A stretch of DNA of 19,940 nucleotides. Origin: CAITNQ01 sp041661365. GTDB taxonomy: Bacteria > Latescibacterota > UBA2968 > UBA8231. Made by a program: the position numbers and the translations under genes. Under the pieces are notes generated by a model that did no database searches, had not been told where the DNA came from, and saw nothing but the letters and a program-made list of their open reading frames with translations. Positions 6,531-13,601 of the stretch are shown piece after piece. The stretch covers positions 1 to 19,940 of the forward strand of contig JBAZUN010000061.1 of assembly GCA_041661365.1 (NCBI GenBank), given 5' to 3'. Position 1 is the first letter of the stretch. Each line of letters begins with the position of its first letter.

Positions 6531-7883
6531 ATGACGGAAGCACCCGCGAGGGGAATGCCGCTCCACACCCGGATCCTGATCGGTCTCAGCGTCGGGGTGG
6601 CGGCCGGCCTGGCGGCCAATGCCCTGTTCGGCGGCAACGACCCCCGTCTGTCCTGGGTGGTGGCCAACCTCACCGCCCCGGTGGGGGCCCTGTTCCTGCG
6701 GCTGCTGATGATGATCGTGGCACCTCTGGTCCTGGCCTCCCTGGTCCTGGGGGTGGCCGGCGTCGGCGACCTGCGCCGCCTGGGTCGCATCGGCCTGAAG
6801 TCCTTCGCCTATACCATAGTCATCTCCGCCATCTCGGTGGCGATCGGCCTGACCCTGGCCAACGTCGTGCAGCCGGGGAAGCGGGTCCCCGAGAGCACCG
6901 CCGCTCTGCTCGCCGAGCGGTTCGGCGCCGACGCCAGCAAGCGGGTTCAGGAGGCGGCCAAGACCGGCAAGCCGGGCGACGAGGCGCCGCTGATGGTCGT
7001 GGTCAAGACCCTGGTGCCGGCCAACCCGGTGGCGGCCCTGGCCGGGGATCCGCCGAACATGCTCCACCTGATGTTCTTCGCCGTGATCCTGGGGATCGCG
7101 GCCACCCTGGTCCCCGGACCGGCCACCGATGCCCTGCTGCGCGGTCTGGAGGGGCTCTACGGCCTCACGGTCCGGATCATCGACCTGATCATGAAGCTGG
7201 CCCCGGTGGCCGTGGCCTGCCTGCTGTTCAACAGCACGGCCCAGTTCGGGCTCGACCTGCTGGGCACCCTGGTCTGGTACGTGGTCACCGTGCTGGCCGG
7301 CCTGGCCATCCACATGTTCGGGGTCTACTCGGCCTCGGTGGCCTTCCTCTCCCGCCTCTCGCCGCGGGTATTCTTCCAGCGCATCAAGCTGGTGATGGTC
7401 ACGGCCTTCTCCACCTCTTCCTCCAACGCCACCCTGCCGACCGCCCTGCGGGTCTCCGAGGAGAACCTCGGCGTCCCGGCGCACATCAACAGCTTTGTCC
7501 TGACCGTGGGGGCCACGGCCAACCAGAACGGCACGGCCCTCTACGAGGGGGTCACGGTCCTCTTCCTGGCCCAGCTCGCCGGGGTCGATCTCTCCCTGGG
7601 CCAGCAGATCCTGGTGGTCTACTTCGCCCTGCTGGGCAGCATCGGGACCGCGGGGGTGCCGTCGGGCTCCATCCCCTTCATCATCGCCATCCTCGCCACC
7701 CTGCACATCTCGCCTGAGCTGATCGCCATCATCCTGGGGGTCGACCGGCTCCTGGACATGTGCCGCACCACCCTCAACGTCACCGGCGACATCACCGCCG
7801 CCACCTACGTGGCCCGCTCCGAGGGGTACGAGCTGCTGAACACGCCGATGACGGCAGCGCAGAAAGCCGGGGAACCAGGCTGA
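6531..7883 (+). CDS. Dicarboxylate/amino acid:cation symporter (DAACS/GltP family)
   Basis: A 450-residue inner-membrane secondary transporter of the glutamate transporter family, expected to import acidic amino acids or C4-dicarboxylates with Na+ or H+. Visible are eight-helix-type hydrophobicity, the serine-rich hairpin-1 motif TSSSNATLPTAL (295-306), and the TM8 motif DRLLDMCRTTLNVTGD with D409, R412, T413 and N416 kept; the Arg equals the side-chain carboxylate-binding Arg397 of GltPh. The TM7 motif normally NMDGT reads NQNGT (331-335), losing the Asp that helps bind Na+ in GltPh. A hydrophilic insert occupies about residues 115-170. The ATG at 6531 has GGAGG at 6521-6525, five bases upstream. 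It is convergent with the sialidase-like gene; the two stop codons sit in a TGAGGG/CCCTCA inverted repeat. Confidence 0.92.
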   Translation: MTEAPARGMPLHTRILIGLSVGVAAGLAANALFGGNDPRLSWVVANLTAPVGALFLRLLMMIVAPLVLASLVLGVAGVGDLRRLGRIGLKSFAYTIVISAISVAIGLTLANVVQPGKRVPESTAALLAERFGADASKRVQEAAKTGKPGDEAPLMVVVKTLVPANPVAALAGDPPNMLHLMFFAVILGIAATLVPGPATDALLRGLEGLYGLTVRIIDLIMKLAPVAVACLLFNSTAQFGLDLLGTLVWYVVTVLAGLAIHMFGVYSASVAFLSRLSPRVFFQRIKLVMVTAFSTSSSNATLPTALRVSEENLGVPAHINSFVLTVGATANQNGTALYEGVTVLFLAQLAGVDLSLGQQILVVYFALLGSIGTAGVPSGSIPFIIAILATLHISPELIAIILGVDRLLDMCRTTLNVTGDITAATYVARSEGYELLNTPMTAAQKAGEPG

Positions 7884-7924
7884 GGGACGCGAAGCTCGGC
7901 TGCCGGAAAGGGTCAGGATGCCCC

Positions 7925-9697
7925 TCAGCAATCGCGGTAGAACCAGGCAAGCGGCAGGGACAGCAGGCGCAGGTCGGTGTACCCCGGCTCGACCGCGAAC
8001 CGCTGCAGCCCGGTGAAGAGGGGGTAGTGCATGTAGGTCAGCAGCACGCGGTCCTTGTGGAAGGTGACGCTGGTGTAGCAATATCCGTGGTACTGGCTTC
8101 GCTCCAGCAGCTTGAGGTGGCGCCAGGTGACCCCGCCGTCGCCGGAGATCGCCGAGACCAGGGGGGTGCGTCCGGCGAAGCCGTAGGTGAAGACCGCCAG
8201 CAGGTCGGCCGTGCCGGGGACGCGGGCCAGCGCCGCCGGGGAGCAACTGCCGCGCAACGGGGAGAGGAAGGGAGAGCTCCAGCTCCGGCCACCGTCGGCG
8301 GAGTAGGAGAAGAACTGTCCTCCGGCCACCGAGCGGCAGGTCATCAGCAGGCGGCCATCGGCCAGCTCGGCGATGCTGGGCTCATTGATGTTCTGACCCC
8401 GACGCTGCTCCGGGGTTAGGTCCGGGTCAGGCACCTGCTCCCCGGCGGTCCAGGTGGCTCCGTCGTCGTCGGACAGCAGCGCGTAGGGGTGCCGGATCCC
8501 GTCCACGTACTCGCGGCAGGCCAGCACCACCCGTCCCGTGCTCAGCAGCCGCAGGGACGCGTTGTTGGCCAAGTGCGGGTTGCCGTTGTCCGGGGAGATG
8601 ATCCGGGCCGGGCTCCAGGTATCCCCCTCGTCCGCCGAGGTGCGCAGGACCACCCCCTTGGCGGCCATCCCGGGCAGATGGGCCAGGTAGGTCAGCAGGA
8701 GCCGACCCGTGCGGTTCCGCAGCAGGCTGACCGACATGACGTTCCCCACCATGCCGGTCTCGGCGGTGACCACCGCGCGCCGCTCGCTCCAGGTCCGTCC
8801 GCCGTCCCGCGAGACCATCGCCGACAGCCGTGCCGGCGAGCCGTCGTGGCCCACCCCTTCGCAGTACTCGCTCCAGATCAGCAGCAGGGAGCCGTCGCGC
8901 CGCTCGACGAGGTCGCCTTCGCTGTGGCGGGGGAACGACGGCGAGGCCGGGCAGACCAGGTGCCAGAAGGCCTGGTCCGAGTCGCGCACGTCCTCGGGAC
9001 CGTCGGGGATGACCACGTGGGCGAACGGGTAGGGGAAGGTATTGACGAAGACCTCGCGGAACGCGGTCACCACCTCGGCCCCGTCCTGGCGATCCTGAGA
9101 ACTACCCAGGCGTACCTGGAACGGACCCGAATACGGGTCGTGGGCGAAGGCTTCGGCCGGACACCCGCCCAAAGTCAGCATCACACCCCGCGCCGTGGCC
9201 TCCACCTGGATCTCGAAGTATTGATCGGCGCCGGGCCGAACCGGGGGGAGGGCCTGGACGCGCCTTCGGCCGTTGACGACCACCGCCACCCACCAACCGG
9301 CTTGCCCTCCCTCGCCGGGACCGTACCAGACCTCCCAGGGACCCGGATCGACTCGCACGTGGGCGCCGCGTCCCCCCGACGGGCATTGCAGGACCCTGGC
9401 CCGCCAGGCGATGAACAGAGACCGGTCCGGGGGCTCGTAGGTCACCGGCTCCTGGTTGATACTGGGGCAGAGGTAGACCTCGGACACCCCGGCGCCGGCC
9501 CGGGCCACGAAGAGGTGGCCGGGCAGCTCGCAGCGGTCCCGCGGCACGAAAAGGCCGTACTCCCAGTACCGAGGGATGGTGAAGGTGCAGGCGTACCCCG
9601 GGAACAGACCGTTCCCGGCCGTCCGGGCGTCCAGCACCTCAACCCGCCAGGCGGGATGGGGGTCAGTGGTCATGTCGCGGGCAGCACCTGAAACCAT
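7925..9697 (-). CDS. BNR-repeat sialidase-like glycosidase, five Asp boxes, no signal peptide
   Basis: A 590-residue protein with a C-terminal six-bladed beta-propeller of the sialidase fold. Five Asp boxes (S-x-D-x-G-x-T/S-W) are at 296-303, 354-361, 409-416, 466-473 and 518-525. Between them are the usual strands HSEGDLVERRDGSLLLIW (258-275) and NEPSIAELADGRLLMTCR (438-455). Residues about 15-230 form a separate beta-rich, probably lectin-like domain. The canonical GH33 F/Y-R-I-P motif is not visible, so true sialidase activity is uncertain; Arg257, Arg395, Glu439 and Tyr541 are only candidate site residues. No signal peptide is seen. The ATG at 9697 has GAGGAG eight bases upstream; a later ATG at 9673 lacks a ribosome site. 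It could hydrolyse another acidic sugar or act as a glycan lyase-like enzyme. Confidence 0.82.
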   Translation of the reverse strand: MVSGAARDMTTDPHPAWRVEVLDARTAGNGLFPGYACTFTIPRYWEYGLFVPRDRCELPGHLFVARAGAGVSEVYLCPSINQEPVTYEPPDRSLFIAWRARVLQCPSGGRGAHVRVDPGPWEVWYGPGEGGQAGWWVAVVVNGRRRVQALPPVRPGADQYFEIQVEATARGVMLTLGGCPAEAFAHDPYSGPFQVRLGSSQDRQDGAEVVTAFREVFVNTFPYPFAHVVIPDGPEDVRDSDQAFWHLVCPASPSFPRHSEGDLVERRDGSLLLIWSEYCEGVGHDGSPARLSAMVSRDGGRTWSERRAVVTAETGMVGNVMSVSLLRNRTGRLLLTYLAHLPGMAAKGVVLRTSADEGDTWSPARIISPDNGNPHLANNASLRLLSTGRVVLACREYVDGIRHPYALLSDDDGATWTAGEQVPDPDLTPEQRRGQNINEPSIAELADGRLLMTCRSVAGGQFFSYSADGGRSWSSPFLSPLRGSCSPAALARVPGTADLLAVFTYGFAGRTPLVSAISGDGGVTWRHLKLLERSQYHGYCYTSVTFHKDRVLLTYMHYPLFTGLQRFAVEPGYTDLRLLSLPLAWFYRDC

Positions 9698-9964
9698 TCT
9701 CGTCGCTCCTCGTCGCTCTCTGTTTCTATGAAATATACAGCGATCTTGCGAGGTAGCAGACGACGGAGATGCGAGCGCAGATCGGAGAAGGGAAGATGCT
9801 GCCTACTTCGCCTGAAGGGCGCCACCAGACCTTGGATGGTTGACATGATGCATCATCCTTCTAACGTTGTAGCAATGCCGATGAAGGAATTCCAAGGTCT
9901 GCTGCGCGGTAGGGACACCCGTCTTGAGCGCGAGGCAGATCGGCTGCAGAAGAGGAGGAGTAGA
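9698..9964. promoter_or_regulatory. Divergent regulatory region: promoter, 12-bp palindrome and long-range inverted repeat
   Basis: This 267-base spacer is visibly less GC-rich than the genes. A perfect -35 TTGACA (9840-9845) overlaps the perfect palindrome ATGATGCATCAT (9845-9856), followed by a weak -10 TAACGT (9862-9867, 16-base spacer). The palindrome lies where a repressor would block polymerase. Exact 11-bp arms CAGACCTTGGA (9826-9836) and TCCAAGGTCTG (9891-9901) flank it. On the minus strand TATATT (9732-9737) may be the -10 of the sialidase-like gene. The frame of the SDR is open across this spacer, but no family motif is encoded there. Confidence 0.5.
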
Positions 9965-10750
9965 TTGAAGAGCGTGGTACTAACCGGGATCAACGGCACC
10001 GTGGCCCAGGCCCTGAAGCGACAGCTTGCCGGTCAGTACGAGGTCTCGGGGCTCAGCATCGTCCGCATGGACGACGTCCTGCACGAGCTGCAGCCGCGGA
10101 CCTGGAAGGAGCAGATGGAGGCGTACCGGCAGCGCGTCGTCGACCAGCTCGCCGCCGCGCTCCGGGGCAAGGACGCGGTGGCCCATCTGGGCTGGAATAC
10201 CCGGGACGAGCATTGCAACGGTGGGCTGGACCCCCTGAATGTCCTCGTGGTCGACTGCGTGTACCGGGCCGCCATCGCCGAGAAGGTCCCTCGCATCTAC
10301 CTGGCCAGCTCGGTCCACGCCTACGACTTCAACCCGGTATACAACGAGGACGTCGAGCCGCTCAAACCCTTCCCCGACGTGCGGGAGGATCCCTTCGGGG
10401 TACCGCCCACCAGCCTGTACGGCGTGAGCAAGCGCTGGATGGAGATCGCCGGGCAGTACTACGCCAATCAGCTCGCGCCGGGACAGAAGATCCTCGTCGT
10501 CCGGCTGGGCGGGATCGGCCCGAGCGGCCGGCCGCACCGGGCCGGCAGCAGGCTGTGGAACAGCCACGGCGACCTGGCGGGCCTCCTCAAGGCCTTCATC
10601 GAGTGCGAGGACGCCCCCAGGTATTGGGTCGCCTACGGCGTCTCCGACAACCACGGCGGGGAGTTCGGCCAACCCCTCTTCGACGCCGTGAATCCCTACG
10701 GCTTTGTCCCGGCCGACAACTCCTGCGATCCGCCGTCAGGCGGAACCTGA
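9965..10750 (+). CDS. NAD-dependent epimerase/dehydratase-type SDR, uronate-dehydrogenase-like
   Basis: An extended/atypical short-chain dehydrogenase of 261 residues, close in size and layout to bacterial uronate dehydrogenases that oxidise hexuronates to aldarolactones. The N-terminal dinucleotide motif is VVLTGINGTVAQ (4-15). The catalytic set is Ser115/116 in YLASSVHAYDF, Tyr152 and Lys156 in LYGVSKRWME. WNSHGDLAGLL (198-208) and YGVSDN (224-229) resemble the C-terminal segment of uronate dehydrogenases. I chose the TTG at 9965 because AGGAGGAG (9953-9960) lies four bases upstream and the Rossmann fold starts directly after it; earlier in-frame ATGs (9728, 9846, 9875) would add up to 79 residues of no known fold. 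It is first in a four-gene unit. Substrate is inferred from resemblance only; other sugar or sugar-acid oxidations or epimerisations fit too. Confidence 0.82.
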   Translation: MKSVVLTGINGTVAQALKRQLAGQYEVSGLSIVRMDDVLHELQPRTWKEQMEAYRQRVVDQLAAALRGKDAVAHLGWNTRDEHCNGGLDPLNVLVVDCVYRAAIAEKVPRIYLASSVHAYDFNPVYNEDVEPLKPFPDVREDPFGVPPTSLYGVSKRWMEIAGQYYANQLAPGQKILVVRLGGIGPSGRPHRAGSRLWNSHGDLAGLLKAFIECEDAPRYWVAYGVSDNHGGEFGQPLFDAVNPYGFVPADNSCDPPSGGT

Positions 10751-10808
10751 TCCACGGTCCGCATCGAGGCGCTGCCTCTCCCTTCTCCTTGCTCAGGAAC
10801 AGCCGACG

Positions 10809-12485
10809 ATGATCAGTTATTGCACCACCACTCGTACCAGGAACCTGCTGGCGCTGCTGCTCCTGGCCGCGACCCTCGCGCCATCCCCCGTCCGCGCCTT
10901 CCGTCCCTCGGTGACCGGCAAGAAGCTGATCGCCAGCGGGTGGCACATGCCCCCCATCGCCGAGGTTCGCCAGCGCATCGGCGACCTGGAGCAGCTTCCC
11001 TTCGACGGGATCATCGTGGGGAGCTTCCACCCCTTCTGGCAGGGCTTCCGCGACCAGCAGGCCGCGCTGGAGGCCTTCACCGCCGACGCGCGCGCCACCG
11101 CCTTCCGGCGCTTCACCGACAACTTCATCGGGGTGGAGTCGGGGAACGACGGCGGCTTTGACTGGTTCGACGAGGCCCGCTGCGCGGAGCTGGCCCGTAA
11201 CCTCGGGCTCCTCGCCAAGGCAGCCCGGGAGGCCGGCTTCCGCGGTCTGAAGCTCGACCCCGAGTGCTACGAGGGACCCAGCCCCTTCGAGTATTCCCAG
11301 GCCCGGCGCCGGGATTCGGTCTCCGTGGCCCAGTACACCGCGCGGGTGGAACAGGTCGGCGCCCAGGTCATGCGGGCCATCAACGCCGAGTACCCGGATC
11401 TGACCATCCTCCTCTACTTCGGGCCCAGTTGCGCCGGCAACCGCGCGGATCTGACCGGCTGGTGCGGTCTGTTGCCGGCCTTTGTCGACGGTATGCTGCG
11501 CGAGGCCCGCCCTGGCTTGGTGGTGGTCGACGGGTACGAGCAGGCCTACGGCTTCCGCCGGCCCGACCAATACGCCGACGGCCGCCAGGCGATGAAGCAG
11601 ATTGCCAAACGCGCCAGCAGTGTGCCGGACCGCTTCGGCCGCCACGTACAGGCCGGGTTCGCCGTGTGGCCGGACAACTGGCACGGCTCGCCGCGGATCG
11701 GCCGTCGCTCCTTCCGCCCCGATGACCTGTCGCGCAACTACTACCTGCCCGACGAGCTGGCCTACGCCCTGCACAGCGCCCTGGCCTACTCCGACCGGTA
11801 CGTCTGGGTCTGGGCCGAATCCCTCGACCTGTGGAACCGGCGGGCCATGGTCTACGACGACGCCGGCGAGATGACCTGGCTGCCGGTGCCCGACGCCTTC
11901 CTCGCCGCGCTCACCGGCGGACGGGCGGAAGAGGTACCGGCCGTGCCCTGGCGCGATTCCTCGGCTGCCACCCGGGCCGTGACGGCCAAGGACCTGGGGC
12001 CGGTGGACGACCAGACCGTCTTCGGTGACCTGTGGGCGGAGCACCGGTTCCTCGCCGATCTGCCCGTCGAGTGGCGCTTCGCGACGGACCCGGACAACCA
12101 GGGCGTCAAGCGCGGCTGGGCCAAGCAACGGCTCGATGACCGGACCTGGTCGACCCTCCGGATCGGCGCCCTGTGGGACGAACAGGGGTACGGCGGCTGG
12201 ACCGGGTACGCCTGGTACCGGCTGGGCTGGTCGCCACCGGCTCTGCCCGAGGGCCAACGGCTATTCCTCGCCTTCGGCGCGGTCGACGAGTCAGCCTGGG
12301 TCTACGTCAACGGCAAGTTGTGCGGCGTTCACGACATCAACCCGCACGTGGGGTACAAGGAGCGGTTCCTGGTCGAGGTGACCGACCAACTCAAACCCGG
12401 GACCACGAACCTGATCGCGGTGCGGGTCGGCAATCAGCACGGCGTCGGCGGCATCTGGCGGACGGTCAAGCTGGTAGCGCGGTGA
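10809..12485 (+). CDS. Exported probable glycoside hydrolase with C-terminal GH2-type jelly-roll domain
   Basis: The 558-residue product is not one I can assign to a numbered GH family. A signal peptide is clear: positively charged start, LLALLLLAATLA (13-24) and a cleavage site after PVRA (27-30). Residues about 38-370 alternate strands and helices like a TIM barrel, with acidic residues at strand ends: D150/E152 in GLKLDPECY, D241/E244 in VVVDGYEQAY and E337 in VWVWAESLDLW. Residues about 420-555 match the sugar-binding jelly roll of beta-galactosidase/GH2 proteins (WTGYAWYRLGW, DESAWVYVNGKLCGVHD, LIAVRVGNQHGVGGIWR). The ATG at 10809 begins the signal peptide; AGGA is about ten bases upstream. 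Its TGA overlaps the next GTG start. It is the only hydrolase here with a visible signal peptide, so it may act in the periplasm or outside. Confidence 0.78.
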   Translation: MISYCTTTRTRNLLALLLLAATLAPSPVRAFRPSVTGKKLIASGWHMPPIAEVRQRIGDLEQLPFDGIIVGSFHPFWQGFRDQQAALEAFTADARATAFRRFTDNFIGVESGNDGGFDWFDEARCAELARNLGLLAKAAREAGFRGLKLDPECYEGPSPFEYSQARRRDSVSVAQYTARVEQVGAQVMRAINAEYPDLTILLYFGPSCAGNRADLTGWCGLLPAFVDGMLREARPGLVVVDGYEQAYGFRRPDQYADGRQAMKQIAKRASSVPDRFGRHVQAGFAVWPDNWHGSPRIGRRSFRPDDLSRNYYLPDELAYALHSALAYSDRYVWVWAESLDLWNRRAMVYDDAGEMTWLPVPDAFLAALTGGRAEEVPAVPWRDSSAATRAVTAKDLGPVDDQTVFGDLWAEHRFLADLPVEWRFATDPDNQGVKRGWAKQRLDDRTWSTLRIGALWDEQGYGGWTGYAWYRLGWSPPALPEGQRLFLAFGAVDESAWVYVNGKLCGVHDINPHVGYKERFLVEVTDQLKPGTTNLIAVRVGNQHGVGGIWRTVKLVAR

Positions 12486-12928
12486 ACGAGCCGCGGCCGC
12501 CTTCCGGACCGAGGCGGCTTGATCGCGTCCGGGCCTGGGCCCATCGCCTGCGCACGGACGTAATGGCCCTCTACCTGGCGGCCCGCCACCCACGGACGCC
12601 GTGGTACGCCAGGCTGGTCGTGTTGGCGGTAGTCGCTTATGCCCTCAGCCCGATAGACCTCATCCCCGACTTCGTACCGGTATTCGGGTACCTGGACGAC
12701 CTCGTGCTGCTGCCCCTGGGGATCGCCCTGGCCGTCCGGCTCGTACCTGCACCGGTACTGGCCGAATGTCGGGCTCAGGCCAAGGAGATCGCCGTTGGTC
12801 CCCGCGGTCTGACCTGGGTAGCCGGCGCGCTGATCGTCGCGCTCTGGCTGGCTGCCGCCATCGGCCTGGCCGTGTGGGCATCTCGCGCGCTGTTCCCCCC
12901 GCAACCGCAGACCACCCCCGCCCGCTAG
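12482..12928 (+). CDS. DUF1232 (YkvA-like) small membrane protein
   Basis: A 148-residue protein with the DUF1232 signature ALSPIDLIPDFVPVFGYLDD (54-73), two hydrophobic segments in that domain (about 44-60 and 74-90) and a further C-terminal transmembrane segment (about 110-134). The biochemical role of DUF1232 is not established. The GTG start at 12482 overlaps the preceding stop in a GTGA junction, the usual arrangement for coupled translation, so its amount is tied to the upstream glycosidase. Twenty-nine bases separate it from the methyltransferase-like gene. An association with the membrane step of that pair is inference. Confidence 0.85.
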   Translation: MNEPRPPSGPRRLDRVRAWAHRLRTDVMALYLAARHPRTPWYARLVVLAVVAYALSPIDLIPDFVPVFGYLDDLVLLPLGIALAVRLVPAPVLAECRAQAKEIAVGPRGLTWVAGALIVALWLAAAIGLAVWASRALFPPQPQTTPAR

Positions 12929-12957
12929 TGGCGCGCATGGTCGGTGAGGAGACGACG

Positions 12958-13452
12958 ATGGCCGAGGGCTGCAAGCCTTGGTGGCAGGGCCGGCGGGGCG
13001 AATGGTACGTGGCCGGCCAGGTCCTGCTGGGCCTGCTGGTGTTCTGCGGCCCGGGTACCTGGCCCGGGCTGCCTTACTGGCCGCCGCGCCTGGCCGTCGT
13101 GGCCCGCGCGACCGGAGCGATCCTGATGGCGACCGGCGCTGGTCTGCTGGCGGTCGGCGGGTGGTACCTGGGACGTCGACTCACCCCTCTGCCCTTGCCC
13201 AAGGCCAATGGCGATCTGGTACAGACCGGGCCGTACCGGCTGGTGCGGCACCCGATGTACGCCGGTGGTCTCCTGCTGGGATACGGCTGGGCCTTGTGGA
13301 CCTGCGGCTGGCTGACCCTGGCCTACGCCACGGGTCTGCTGGTCTTCCTCGACCGTAAATCCGCGCGCGAGGAGCGTTGGCTGGCCGAGCGATTCCCCGA
13401 GTATCCGAACTACCAGCGCCGGGTGCGCAAGCTCATCCCCTGGATCTATTGA
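12958..13452 (+). CDS. Isoprenylcysteine carboxyl methyltransferase (ICMT)/PEMT-like integral membrane methyltransferase
   Basis: A 164-residue membrane protein with about four hydrophobic segments (20-36, 46-68, 103-118, 119-131). The family SAM-binding motif GPYRLVRHPMYAGG spans 91-104, and the C-terminal block is FLDRKSAREERWLAERFPEY (130-149), with the conserved Arg-Glu-Glu. Bacterial members methylate small or lipid substrates of mostly unknown identity; a true prenyl-cysteine substrate is unlikely. The ATG at 12958 has GAGGAG (12946-12951) six bases upstream and is preferred over the ATG at 12937. Last gene of the probable SDR-glycosidase-DUF1232 operon; a GC-rich hairpin follows the stop. 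Confidence 0.85.
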   Translation: MAEGCKPWWQGRRGEWYVAGQVLLGLLVFCGPGTWPGLPYWPPRLAVVARATGAILMATGAGLLAVGGWYLGRRLTPLPLPKANGDLVQTGPYRLVRHPMYAGGLLLGYGWALWTCGWLTLAYATGLLVFLDRKSAREERWLAERFPEYPNYQRRVRKLIPWIY

Positions 13453-13455
13453 GCC

Positions 13456-13476
13456 GACGGCGCGAGCGAGGCCGTC
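13456..13476 (+). terminator. Weak hairpin after the methyltransferase gene
   Basis: GACGGC (13456-13461) and GCCGTC (13471-13476) can pair around a nine-base loop, starting four bases after the stop and followed by TTCACCCTT, which is not a proper U-run. It could stop or trim the operon transcript ahead of the convergent gene. The rest of the 149-base gap shows nothing I recognise. Confidence 0.3.
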
Positions 13477-13601
13477 TTCACCCTTCCAGCGAACCCCCCG
13501 TGGCACCCGGCTGAGCGGATCGATCACCAAGTCCAAGGCCTCGGGTGCGAGCCTGGCTCGGCAGGGCAGGCCGACCTCCTGATCGTCGTGACGCCGGCCG
13601 C

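Noticed and set aside
7881..7927. TGAGGG/CCCTCA inverted repeat between symporter and sialidase-like genes as a bidirectional terminator
   Set aside because: Arms of six bases with a 35-base loop and no T-tract; mostly the two stop codons facing each other.
9728..9964. Small separate gene or N-terminal domain upstream of the SDR
   Set aside because: No start with a good ribosome site, composition is basic and patternless, and regulatory elements fill the region.
10730..10743. CCGCC/GGCGG hairpin at the end of the SDR gene as a terminator
   Set aside because: It lies inside the coding end, has no U-run, and the next gene follows after 58 bases on the same strand.
10596..12257. 553-codon open frame on the minus strand
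   Set aside because: Shadow of the SDR and exported glycosidase genes, no ribosome site or recognisable domain.
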